This document shows, one piece after another, positions 41,727-53,299 of a stretch of 64,000 bases of DNA. This DNA comes from Monoplex corrugatus (Eukaryota; Mollusca; Gastropoda; Littorinimorpha; Ranellidae). Both the position numbers and the translations under genes were made by a program. The DNA lies in contig JAPXFY010000031.1 in NCBI GenBank assembly GCA_030674185.1, positions 34,102,039-34,166,038 of the forward strand, written 5' to 3'. The notes under the pieces are model-generated. The model ran no database searches. It was not told where the DNA came from and saw nothing but the letters and a program-made list of their open reading frames with translations. Within the stretch, counting starts at the first letter, position 1. Every line of letters begins with the position of its first letter.

Positions 41727-43180
41727 TACCAAGGGGAGGAACTTTGGTGGAGGGGGACCAACAGGGTGGAAGATGGGGAGAGGTATAGACCTTCTGGGGG
41801 AAGACTCAGAAGAGGGAACGATGAAGAGACCCAGGGGAAGGAACTTGGGGGACTGATGAGAAGAAAGGGAGATTGGGGTGGGTCTGAGGGGAGCGAACTT
41901 TGTGAGGTGGGGAAGGGACTGAGATAAAGAGATCTTTGGGATCAGAGGTGAAGGAACTTAGGGGAATGGGGAGGGGGGGGTGTCGAGGGAGGGAGGGAAC
42001 TTGGGTGATTGGGGAACCCAAGGGAGGGATCATTGGGGGGAGAGGGGAGCCCCAGGGAGGAAGAACTTTGGTGGGAGGGGCCCCAAAGGGAGGGGGGAAA
42101 GAGGGGGTCTCCGTCACTGGGAAGGAGGGAGGGAGCTTTGGATGGAAAGCGGGAAAAAGAGCCCCCCCCCCCCCCACTGCGAGGGAGGAAACTTGGGGGG
42201 GGGGGGGGAGAAAGAGAGGGCCCCCACCAGAGGGAGCGAACATGAGGGGAGAAAGAGGGGCCGCCACGGGAGGGAGGGGAAAACTTGGGGGGGGGGATTG
42301 GGAATCGACCCCCCCACCCCACCAGGGGGGAGAAAGAGGGGCCTCCACCAGGAGGGGAGGGGAAGAGAGGCCCCCCACGGGAGCGAGGAAACTTGGGGAT
42401 GGAGAGACAGACCCCCCCCCCCCCCACCAGGAGAGAAGGAATTGGGGGGGGGGGGGAGAAAGGGGCCCCCCACCCCATTGAGGGAGGGAACTTGGGAGGG
42501 AGAAAGAGACCTCCACTCCCACAGGGACTTGGGTGGAAGAAGGGCCCCCGCCCCTACTGGGAGAGAGGGAACTTGGGGAAGAAAAAGAGGGAAGCCCCCA
42601 ACCCCCAACCCCACCCGCTGCGAGGGAGGTAACTTGCGGGGGCGGGGAGAGAAAAAGAGGGGCCCCAACCCCACACTCCTAATGGGAAGGAAGGGAACTT
42701 GGAAGGGAAAGAGAGGGGTCCCCAATTCCCACCCCCATCAGGAGGGAGACAACTTTTGAGGGGGGGGGGAGGAGAGAGAAGGGGGCCCCACCCCTACTGG
42801 GAGGGAGGGAACTTCGGGGTAGGTAGAGAGGCCCCAACCCCTTGGGAGGGAGGGAACTTGGGGGGGGGGGAAGAGAGGGTTCCCCCAGGAGGAGGGGAAC
42901 TTGGGGGAGGGAGAGAGACAGGGGGAACATGGGGGGGTGGGGAGAACAAGAGGGTCCCCAACCCCCACCAGGAGGGAGGGAACTTAAGGGGGGGGGGAGA
43001 GGGTCCTAACTCCCCCATCCCCGCCAAGAGGTAGGGAACTTGGCGGGGCTAGATAGTCCCCCCCCCCCCCCCACAGGGAGGGATGGAACTGGGGGGAGGG
43101 GAGGATGATGAGCCCCCAACCCCGCCCCTGCCAGGAGGAATCGAACTTGGGGGGGGGGGGGGGGGGAGAGGATGAGATGG
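41727..43180. repeat. G-run/C-run satellite
   Basis: Degenerate tandem units of very roughly 50-65 bp built from GGGAGGGAACTTGGGG, AGAAAGAGGGGCCCCC and CACCCC(A/C)-type pieces. G runs of 6-16 are frequent on the plus strand, and C runs of 8-14 alternate with them. Pro/Ser-rich and Gly/Arg-rich reading frames on both strands are repeat products. The region has high potential for G-quadruplex formation and for assembly error. Confidence 0.9.
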
Positions 43181-43669
43181 ATTAGAGTTAAGGCAGTGAC
43201 ATTAATGCCATGAGTACAACGTTTATCATTTTTTTTTCTTTCTTTCTTTTCTTTTCTTTTTTTTTTTTTTTTCGTCATAGCGCTTGAAAATGTACGTCAT
43301 AGATCAGAGATTAGACAATATGATGTCATACATCTCCTGAATTAACTGTATTCAACACTTTGAACTACACAACTCTGCTGAAGAAATAGTGCGGAAAAAA
43401 TGCAGGGGTAGGCTACATCGAGCTTCTGGAACAGTCAGACACCCTAACGTGGGAAAGACGTGCTTCTAGACTTGCAAAGAGATAAGACAGAATGGAGTAC
43501 ATTCACGACATCAAGACAAGCATGTAGTGGATATTGCTTTTTAGGTTTTCGATCATGTGATTCTGTTCTTTCGGGTTATGATTCATACTTATACATAAGC
43601 AGAGATATCTGCCGCATCAACAACAACAACAAAATAAACCAATCATTGGTCGCTTCGGTTAGAGATTTA
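43181..43669. other. no gene recognised; poly-T and spacer
   Basis: A T-rich/TTTC tract lies at 43,226-43,272, followed by about 400 bp of ordinary sequence before the 57-bp satellite. Confidence 0.55.
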
Positions 43670-46600
43670 GTTGGATGAGATGGAGAGAGATGGCAGCAGA
43701 GCTGAAAGGCCTGTAATCAACACTGAACTGAGCGAGACGGAGAGACATGGCAGCAGACCTGAAAGGCCTGTAATCAACACTGAACTGAGAGAGATCGAGA
43801 GAGATTTCATCAGACCTGAAAGGCCTGTAATCAACACTGAACTGAGCGAGACGGAGAGACACGTCAGCAGACCTGAAAGGCCTGTAATCAACAGTGAACT
43901 GAGCCAGATGGAGAGATATGTCAGCAGATTTCAAAGGCCTGTAATCAACGCTGTACTGAGCGAGACGGAGATATATTTCGGCAGACCAGAAAGGCCTGTA
44001 ATCAACACTGAACTGAGCGAGACGGAGGAACATAGCAGCAGACCAGAAAGGCCTGTAAACAACACTGAACTGAGCGAGACTGAGATATATTTCAGTGGAC
44101 CAGAAAGGCCTGTAATCAACACTGAACTGAGTGAGATGGAAAGAAATTTCATCAGACCTGAAAGACCTGTAATCAACACTGAAGTGAGCGCGATGGAGAG
44201 ACATGACATGAGAACTCGAAGACCCGAAAGGCCTCTAATCAACGACAAATGGAGACATATGACATCAGATCTCAAGAGCCTGTAATTAAAACTGAACTGA
44301 GCGAGAGGGAGAGACATGGCAGCAGACCTGAAAGGTCTGTAATCAACACTGAACTGAACGAGACGGAGGAACATGGTAGCAGATATGAAAGGCCTGTAAT
44401 TAAAACTGAACTGAGGGAGATGGCGAGACACATCAGCAGACCTGAAAGGCCTGTAATCAACACTGACCTGAGCGAGACGGAGAGATATGTCAGGAAATTT
44501 CAAAGGCCTGTAATCAACACTGTACTGAGCGAGACGGAGAGAGATGGCAGCAGACCTGAAAGGCCTATAATCAACACTGACCAGAGCGTGACAGAGATAT
44601 ATTGCAGGAGACCAGAAAAGCCTGTAATCAGCACTGAAATAAGTGAGACGGAGAGCGATTTCATCAGACCAGAAAGGGCTGTAATCAACACTGAACTGAG
44701 CGAGATGGAGAGACATGGCAGCAGACCTGAAAGGTCTGTAATCAACACTGAACTGAACGAGACGGAGGAACATGGTAGCAGATATGAAAGGCCTGTAATT
44801 AAAACTGAACTGAGGGAGATGTCGAGACACATCAGCAGACCTGAAAGGCCTGTAATCAACACTGACCTGAGCGAGACGGAGAGATATGTCAGGAAATTTC
44901 AAAGGCCTGTAATCAACACTGTACTGAGCGAGATGGAGAGACATGGCAGCAGACCTGAAAGGTCTGTAATCAACACTGAACTGAACGAGACGGAGGAACA
45001 TGGTAGCAGATATGAAAGGCCTGTAATTAAAACTGAACTGAGGGAGATGGCGAGACACATCAGCAGACCTGAAAGGCCTGTAATCAACACTGACCTGAGC
45101 GAGACGGAGAGATATGTCAGGAAATTTCAAAGGCCTGTAATCAACACTGTACTGAGCGAGATGGAGAGACATGGCAGCAGACCTGAAAGGCCTGTAATCA
45201 ACACTGAACTGAACGAGACGGAGGAACATGGCAGCAGATATGAAAGGCCTGTAATTAAAACAGAACTGAGGGAGATGGAGAGACACGTCAGCAGACCTGA
45301 AAGGCCTGTAATCAACACTGACCTGAGCGAGACAGACACGTCAGCAGATCTCAAAGGTCTGTAATCAACACTGTACTGAGCGAGACAGAAAGAGATGTCA
45401 GCAGATCTCAAAGGCCTGTAATCAACACTGACCTGAGCGAGACGGAGAGACACGTCAGCAGACCTGAAAGGCCTGTAATCAACACTGTACTGAGCGAGAC
45501 AGAGAGATATGTCAGCAGATCTCAAAGGCCTGTAATCAACACTGACCTGAGCGAGACAGAGAGATATGTCAGCAGATCTCAAAGGTCTGTAATCAACACT
45601 GACCTGAGCGAGACAGAGAGATATGTCAGCAGATCTCAAAGGTCTGTAATCAACACTGTACTTAGCGAGACGGAAAGCCAGGTAGCAGACCTAAAAGCCT
45701 CTAATCAACACTAGCGTGAGTGAGACGGAAAGACATGGCATGAGACCTCAAAGGCTTGCAATCGAGACCAAACACCGCAAGATGGAGAGACATAGCAGTA
45801 GACATGAAAGACCTTTAATAAACGCTGAACTGAGTGAGATGGTGAGACATAGCAGCACACATGAAAGGCCTGTAATCAACACTGAACTGAGTGAGATGTG
45901 AGACATTGCAGCAGACCTGAAAGGCCTGTAATCAACACTGTACTGAGCGAGACGGAGAGACACGTCAGCAGACCTGAATGGTCTGTAATCAACACTGAAC
46001 TGAGCGAGACGGAGAGACATAGCAGCAGACTTGAAAGGCCTGTAATCAACACTGAACTGAACGAGACAGAGGAACATGGCAGCAGAACTGAAAGGCCTGT
46101 AATCAACACTGACCAGAGCGCGACAGAGATATATTGCTGGAGACCAGAAAAGCCTGTAATCAGCACTGAAATAAGCGAGATGGAGAGCAATGTCATCAGA
46201 CCAGAAAGGGCTGTAATCACACTGAACTGAGCGAGATGGAGAGACATGGCAGAAGACCTGAAAGGCCTGTAATCAACACTGAACTGAACGAGATGGAGAG
46301 ACATGGCAGAAGACCTGAAAGGCCTGTAATCAACACTGACCTGAAAGAGACGGAGGAACATGGCAGAAGACCTGAAAGGCCTGTAATCAACACTGAACTG
46401 AACGAGACGGAGGAACATGGCAGCAGATATGAAAGGCCTGTAATTAAAACAGAACTGAGCGAGATGGAGAGACACGTCAGCAGACCTGAAAGACCTGTAA
46501 TCAACACTGACCTGAGCGAGACGGAGAGATATGTCAGCAGATCTCAAAGGCCTGTAATCAACACTGAACTGAGCGAGACGGAGAGACACGTCAGCAGACC

Positions 46601-47989
46601 TGAAAGGCCTGTAATCAACACTGACCTGAGCGAGACGGAGAGATATGTCAGCAGATCTGAAAGGCCTGTAATCAACACTGTACTGAGCGAGACGGAGAGA
46701 CACGTCAGCAGACTGAAAGGCCTGTAATCAACACTGTACCGAGCGAGACAGAGAGATATGTCAGCAGATCTCGGAGGCCTGTAATCAACACTGACCTGAG
46801 CGAGACGGAGAGATATGTCAGCACATCTCAAAGGTCTGTAATCAACACTGTACTGAGCGAGACGGAAAGCCAGGCCAGCAGACCTAAAAGACCTCTAATC
46901 AACACTAGCGTGAGTGAGACGGAAAGACATGGCATGAGACCTCAAAGGCTTGCAATCGAGACCAAACACCGCAAGATGGAGAGACATGGCAGCAGACCTG
47001 AAAGGCCTATAATCAACACTGAACTGAACGAGACGGAGGAACATGGCAGCAGAACTGAAAGGCCTATAATCAATACTGACCAGAGCGTGACAGAGATATA
47101 TTGCAGGAGACCAGAAAAGCCTGTAATCAGCACTGAAATAAGTGAGACGGAGAGCGATTTCATCAGACCAGAAAGGGCTGTAATCAATACTGAACTGAGC
47201 GAGGTGGAGAGACATGGCAGCAGACCTGAAAGGGCTGTAATCAACACTGAACTGAGCGAGATGGAGAGACATGGCAGCAGACCAGAAAGGGCTGTAATCA
47301 ACATGGAACTGAACGAGACGGAGAGAGATTTCATCAGACCTGAAAGGCCTGTAATCAACACTGAACCAAGCGAGACGGAGCGCGATTTCACCAGACCTGA
47401 AAGGCTCTAATCAACACAGAACTGAGCGAGATGGAGAGACATGGCAGCAGACCTGAAAGGCCTATAATCAACACAGAACTGAGCGAGACAGAGCTGTATT
47501 GCAGCAGACCTGAAAGACCTGTAATCAACACTGATCTGAGCGAATTGGAGAGAACATGGCGTCAGACCTGAAAGACCTGTAATCAACACTGAACTGAGCG
47601 AGATGGAGACATATGGCAACAGACCCGAGCCGCATGTAATCAACACTGAACTGAGCGAGACCAAGACATGGCAACAGACCTGAGACGCATGTAATCAACA
47701 CTGAACTGAGCGAGACCAAGACATGGCAACAGACCTGAGACGCATGTAATCAACACTGAACTGAGCGAGACCAAGACATGGCAACAGACCTGAGACGCAT
47801 GTAATCAACACTGAACTGAGCGAGATGGAGACATATGGCAACAGACCTGAGATGCACATAATCAGCACTGAACTGAGCGAGACCAAGACATATGGCAACA
47901 GACCTGAAAGGTCTGTAATCAACACTGAACTGAGCGAGACAAAGAGACATGGCAGAAGACCTGAAAGGCCTGTAATCAACACTGGACTG
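43670..47989. repeat. 57-bp satellite array, about 75 units, with higher-order repeats
   Basis: The unit contains CTGAAAGGCCTGTAATCAAC, ACTGAACTGAGCGAGACGG and a variable AGAGACATGGCAGCAGAC part. Since 57 is 19 codons, long open frames appear on both strands (up to 371 codons plus, 451 codons minus) reading the same peptide repeatedly; frames are broken several times, and codon-level selection is not evident. A 228-bp four-unit block starting GAGACATGGC repeats at 44,710, 44,938 and 45,166, with a related block at 44,311. A longer block with the unusual segment CATGGCATGAGACCTCAAAG recurs at about 45,732 and 46,926 (1,194 bp apart). The last units (47,600-47,900) are a distinct subfamily with GAGACCAAGACATGGCAAC. 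Confidence 0.97.
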
Positions 47990-48200
47990 ATGATGATGAT
48001 AATGATGACGATGATGCCGATGCTGCTGCTGCTGCTGCTGCTGAGAGCATTAAGATGGACGGCAAACAATCCATATTCCATGGCACAGGCTGGGGTTGAA
48101 CTCGAGGACATGACACATGACGATAATGATGATGATGATGACGACGATGATGAGAATGTGGATGTGGATGATAATGATGATGATGATAATGCAGCTAGCT
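47990..48200. repeat. GAT/GCT/GAC trinucleotide repeats
   Basis: GAT and CTG runs at 47,989-48,042 and GAT/GAC runs at 48,119-48,190, separated by about 75 bp of unique sequence. Confidence 0.93.
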
Positions 48201-48599
48201 GCTGCTGATGAAACGAAATTAGGTTAGTAAGATTTATCGCAAAATATGCCTGCCGTGTAAAGGGGGAGGAAAAAAAAAGCATAAGTACTAAGCTCTGCAT
48301 TTTCTTCCTACCATACAAAATGACATTTTTCTTCTCTTTTCTTTTCTTTCCCACCTAGACAGATTTGCAGCAAGCAAGTTACAGTTTCTTCTTTTCGTCG
48401 TCACTTATCAGAATAGATACATCACAGATTACAAATAAGATAGCGTTAATCACAGGAACGGTTTTTTGTTTTTTTGTTTTTGTTTTTAATCTCGTATCAC
48501 TTACGCCTAGCAACATTTAACAGTCATGAAGTGTGAGGCGGGAGAAAAAAGATCTGCAGGAGCTGTGGCAAAGGGTAGGCCTAGAAGGTAAACGTCAAA

Positions 48600-48975
48600 A
48601 GGGAATGAGGTGGTAGAGACCTTACCATCTCTTAGAGGCCAGTATCATGAGGGCGTTGCTTTATCTCTCTACAGCTCCTGCGGTAGTGAACGGGAGTGCC
48701 CACTCACAGCTTGGTGGGATGGAGGCAGCGTTACGAGGCAAGAGAAATTAGAGCACATAGTCACACCAGGAAAGCTGGAGGGGAAAAGAGCACCAGATAG
48801 ACCCAGGGAGAAAATATTGGACGCACTTGCGCTGTGGATGAAGACAGAGTGGGAAATGTACTTGCAGCGACAAAGGATAGGAGATGTACTTGCAGGGACA
48901 AAGGATAGATTCGTGTGGAGGGCCATGATCGCCAACGCCATGTAACACCGCAGGGCACATGATGATGATGACGGG
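48600..48975 (+). pseudogene. LINE ORF2 C-terminal fragment
   Basis: The frame from about 48,742 reads RQEKLEHIVTPGKLEGKRA, then REKILDALALW and RFVWRAMIANAM. This is the extreme C-terminus of a common invertebrate non-LTR reverse transcriptase (the KLEH-GK-EGKR-RGRQREK block followed by DR-W-MIA). A short duplication (ATGTACTTGCAG-GACAAAGGATAG occurs twice, near 48,857 and 48,886) and a GAT-rich 3' tail after the stop are visible. It belongs to the same clade as the minus-strand fragment at 51,130-51,520. Everything upstream of this tail is absent, as is usual for a 5'-truncated copy. Confidence 0.6.
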
Positions 48976-49284
48976 TCGAGATTGAACTCCAGCTCATGCT
49001 GTCTGACTGGAACTGGAAGGCACTACCTCTACAGCCAACTGAACTCAGGTAATAATGTAATGTGTGGATGAAGAAAACCTGATTTTAATAGTAGCATTAC
49101 GCATGATACGGACACACATTCTCGAAGTATTCCTAAGTTGACAGCATTGACAAGTTCCCCTTTTCCATTAGAAAGTAGGCTGAGTCTTAACTTTGTTTCA
49201 CCATTACCTGGATTCAGAAGGATTTTGCTCTCATTTGCTCATTGTGAAATAGAGATATAGACCAATGACTTAACGGGTGACTGA

Positions 49285-49402
49285 CTCTTCTTTTCTCTGT
49301 CTGTCTCTCTTTCTCTGTCTCTCTTTCTCTGTCTATTTGTCTGTCTGTCTCTCTCTCTCGTGTGTGTGCGTGCGTGGTGGTGTGTGTGTGTGTATGCGTA
49401 TG
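49285..49402. repeat. TCTG/TCTC and (GT)n microsatellites
   Basis: CTCTGTCTGTCTCTTT-type repeats followed by GT and GTATGC runs. Confidence 0.9.
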
Positions 49403-50785
49403 GTATGCGTATGCGTACGCTTGGATTCTTATCAAAACATATTTTCCATAAAGAGTTTTGACGAAAACATTTTATACATTTCTATTGACATGAAAATAAT
49501 ACTGATGATAAAATGATAATGATGATGATAATAATAATGAATAATAATGATGATAGATGATGATGATGATACTGATGATGATAATGTTCCGGATAGCTGG
49601 GAATCTCTTCTCGTGAAACGCTTTTAGATCAAATCAATGTTAATGGAAAGATCTATGACTGATAATTCTAAATACATACTGCAATGAGTACTGTAACCAT
49701 AGCTTCAAAACAGCGTGATGTCATTGATCAAAATAGAACAATTTGCAGAAAAGAAAGGGAAAATATGAACGATGTTCCGGTTTGAAAGCAGCGCGCGCGA
49801 GAGAAAAGAGATCTCTACAGTTAGATCTAATTTCCAGGACTAGAATAATGTATTTATCACTGATATAGATTTAATTTCCAGATTAAAGGATACTTTGTTT
49901 ATCACTGATGTCTTCCCTTCCAATTATTTCTGCAATTCTTGTTCAGATATTCTCTTGTAATAACGTATCCTTGTACTCAGCGCGGCTTGCGTCATAGTGG
50001 GCAGGCTTCTCTGTCTTCTGTCTGTCTGTCTGTCTTTCTGTTGTCAGTTGGTGCATGAAGGGAAGTAAAGCTTGACGATATACAGTAGGCTATAACTGAT
50101 CGCAGACAACGAACATTGAAATCGAATATTTCGGTCACGAGGACCGTGTTGAGGTCGATGAAGGAAGGTTCACTCGTTCACCAAGAAATCTGCCTTTCAG
50201 GGAAGTTTGGGTCTTCATTTTTTCCTTCCCGAAATCGTAAAGGATTCTGAATTTAGGTTTGTTGTTTTTTTGGTTTTTTCTTTTTCCTTGTTAGGCGTTC
50301 TCAATGTCAAAAGATAGCCATATTACTCGGGAAAACTTGTTTCTTTATGTTAAGAATGCTGATAGCGTGGTGGGTGACACGTAGCCGGATGTTGACAGAG
50401 AACCAATAACTGAACTCAGATAAGTCACATGATCCAAAGTGGCCAACCGCTGCAATGCATTTCATAACCCGAATAACCTACTTTCGAGCTGTAGGCCTAT
50501 CCTAGTAGACCTCCGTCAGTCGGCGTCTACAATGGATGATGTGCCCTAGTGTTGTGTCAGTCGAGTTGACGCCTCTGGAGCAGCGTCGGCTGTTGTGGCT
50601 GTAAGGCGATGCGGGGAAAGGCAGTCTCTGCGACACGGGTTGGATGTATGGATTGCCTTTAGAGGAGTTCGCGTTCTGCCTGATTCTCCTTCTTCGTCTT
50701 CTTCAGTTGTATTAACGTCCAGCGTGATAACGATTAGGGACTGTTGATTCTCCTTTCCTTAGGCTAGCTGAAGTCTGGATCCTGT
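49403..50785. other. no gene recognised; GAT repeats at 49,500-49,585
   Basis: After an ATG/AATA-type microsatellite (about 49,500-49,585) the sequence is mixed without a supported gene. Confidence 0.5.
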
Positions 50786-51095
50786 CCCCCCCCCCCCCCC
50801 CCCGATCTGATTTGTTTCTGGAGCACATGCCATCTGTATCGGTCGTCTTTCAAGCACGACAGAGCTTTCCGGAGTGGAATATTCCTGTCTGAAGTGTTGC
50901 CAAGGTAAAGGCCATTCAATTTCCGCACATTAGTGGCTGATGTCTCTCTTTGTTTTGGCTTTCCTGTCGTAGGAGCGATTGAAAATAGCGGTATTTGTTT
51001 TGGATTTCCCCCCCACAATTTTTCACCACACCAACGCGCGCGCGCAGCACGCACGCACGCACGCACGCACGCACACGCGCGCGCGCGCACACAGA
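50786..51095. repeat. poly-C tract and (CACG)n microsatellite
   Basis: About 17 consecutive C at 50,786-50,803, and ACGC/GCGC repeats at 51,035-51,093. The sequence between them has no recognised gene. Confidence 0.85.
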
Positions 51096-51129
51096 GTGAT
51101 ACACACACAAAAACTATCGGTCATATCGC

Positions 51130-51520
51130 TTTTTTTTTATCCTTGTCCATGGAACTGTCAACATTCTTCTAATCTTAGAAACCACATTTTAATTGCCTCA
51201 GTTTTGTTCTGACTTTGCGTGTTGACAGTCTACGTCTCGCAACCGTACAACATTATCGGTTCTATATAACATTCAAGAACACTCTTCCTGATGTTAATTG
51301 GTAGACATTTGTTGGTAAGAATGCTTTTCATCTTCTTGAATACTGTTGTGGCTTGGGTAATTCTGCTGGTATTCTGATGACCGTTCCCAGATATTTAAAT
51401 TTATCAACCTGTCTCAAAGTTGTGCCTTTGCTGTTATTTTGCATGAGGTGTGTTATTTTGTTTGTTTGTTTTTACTGATTGCCATGACTTCACTCTTCTT
51501 GCTATTTAGCTCCAGCGGGT
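51130..51520 (-). pseudogene. LINE reverse transcriptase fragment
   Basis: Minus-strand translation gives, in order, NSKKSEVMAIS (near 51,500), LRQVDKFKYLGT, RITQATTVFKKMKSILTNK, VLECYIEPIMLYGCET and TEAIKMWFLR, then RRMLTVPW after a shift. This is the well-known run from the end of the RT thumb into the C-terminal domain of an invertebrate non-LTR element. At least one frameshift and one stop (after GCET) are present. Both ends are truncated, so it is a dead copy. Confidence 0.8.
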
Positions 51521-51806
51521 ACATTGGGAGTGGATGATCTTGATGACCAGACCGTGGGTTGGAGGCTTGCAGCGACAACGGTCTCCTTCGACACTAGCAG
51601 TGTCACAACGTGGAACAAAAATGGTAGAAGACTTGTCACATCCACATCGTCATAAGCCCTACAGATAAAATGTATGACGTCACATAACACTGCCTAGGAA
51701 TACAACGGGATCAGATGCTGAAAGAGACGTTTGTGTTGATCAGATGCTGAAAGAAACGGCTGTGTTCGTAAGTATTCTTCACATGTCTTTACTATAGTTG
51801 ATTATG

Positions 51807-51807
<1 letters not shown>

Positions 51808-51893
<86 letters not shown>
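51808..51893. repeat. (CT)n microsatellite
   Basis: About 85 bp of TC with two small interruptions. Confidence 0.97.
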
Positions 51894-51895
<2 letters not shown>

Positions 51896-52842
51896 ATTCT
51901 CCACAGTGTAAAGTCCTGTATTGTTTTTGATAGGGATATTCATGTGAAAATAACAATAAGAAGTATACTTGACACGTCTGTTTCGAAAGTTCATCACTTG
52001 AAATATTAACATCTCAGCGACTTTGAATTAGTGTGTCCAGCATGGAAGCAGAACAAGACAAGGTACACTTCTTTTCCCCTGCTGTCCAGCTTTTGATTAT
52101 CTTAAATCTGAGTTTAATATCTTAAAAAAATATTCCAGAAATCCAAGCATGTTGCAACTGTGTTTATCAGCCCATTAATTAATTTCAACTCGTTATAATA
52201 TATTCAGAATTTCGGTTTGTTTCTATCTGAATCATTCGGACCAAGGGATATTGCTATTCATCAGTTGGGTTGCTCAATCAGCAAGCAGGGCGATACGGAA
52301 CTGGAAATCAGTTGCGGGATAGGCCAAGCGTCAGCAGCACCCTTCATTCAAGCACCTGACCGAAATCTGAGCATGCAAGAAGTTCTCTCTAAGAACCGAG
52401 ATTTGATTCTGAAATCCCGAGTTGAATGCCATGTCAACCTTGCATTATGGCTGAGAAATCTGGAACTTGAAATCCGGCAAGGAGAAGAACCTTGATGCTT
52501 TAGACTCAAATTTCATCAGAACAACTTTACGCACCAAATGACGTGCTTTTCATAACTAAAACTTGACGCCTTCGACTCAAACGCTTAAAGAAAAATATTT
52601 AGGCATCAAATGGAGTGACTTCATAACCAATGACGATGTCAGAGAGTGTCATGAAGGAAATAAAGAAAGAAGGAAGGAAAGCAAGAAAGAAAGGAAGGAA
52701 GAATCAAACAAACAAAAAACCGTAGACTGTGCGACAACACAATGGAAAGTGCTGAGCTCTCTGAACAGCTTGACTTTTACGATGTGTAATTCACAGCTAG
52801 CCTACATGACTTTGGAGAATAGCTTTGTACAAGAACGATTTA
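51894..52842. other. no gene supported
   Basis: Two frames (52,217-52,495 and 52,563-52,889, plus strand) were inspected. The second begins with KYLGIKWSDFITNDDV, which resembles the LG-I-W-D-ITN-DV segment of non-LTR reverse transcriptase C-termini, but the match is only about 16 residues. The first shows no domain. A GAAAG-rich stretch lies at 52,655-52,710. Confidence 0.4.
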
Positions 52843-52965
52843 TTGTATCTAGATTAAAATTTCTTTGCGTCTTGTTATATCTAGATTAAAATTTCTTTAG
52901 GTCTTATTATATCTAGATTAAAATTTCTTTACGTCTTATTATATCTAGTATAAATTTCTTTAGAT
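52843..52965. repeat. 33-34-bp tandem repeat, four copies
   Basis: TATCTAGATTAAAATTTCTT plus a TN-G-TCTT(A/G)TTA spacer repeats at about 52,847, 52,880, 52,913 and 52,946; the last copy is shortened. Confidence 0.88.
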
Positions 52966-53223
52966 CTCCCTTTGGGTGTTCGGTAACGGCCCTTATAATA
53001 ATATAGGCCTACGTCTTTCCTTCAATGGCATACGTAGCATATCAATATTTACATGTTATGGATCCACTGATGCTCAGTGGTATAGAACCAGCTTATTGAT
53101 AAGACTTCTTAGCAGTATTCTGTTTTCTCATCTGTTTGTAGGATAGTGTCCACCTTGTCTTGTTCGTTAGGTTATTTGCTTGTCTTTCTATCATTTACTT
53201 GATTCCAGTGTTCTTTATTATTG

Positions 53224-53234
53224 TTAACACCACA

Positions 53235-53297
<63 letters not shown>
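53224..53297. repeat. (AC)n microsatellite
   Basis: About 70 bp of AC with two ACCAC interruptions. Confidence 0.97.

Positions 53298-53299
<2 letters not shown>

Noticed and set aside
41806..43030. Long Pro/Ser-rich (minus) and Gly/Arg-rich (plus) frames, collagen-like at first sight
   Set aside because: They arise from G and C runs in a degenerate satellite and change frame with every run-length change.
43670..47989. CRISPR-like array or a genuine repeat protein gene
   Set aside because: There are no unique spacers between repeats, and the host is eukaryotic. Both strands are open because the period is divisible by three, and frames break repeatedly.
52217..52889. Two adjoining plus-strand frames as a gene
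   Set aside because: No domain in the first; in the second only about 16 residues resemble a non-LTR reverse transcriptase C-terminus, too little to call.
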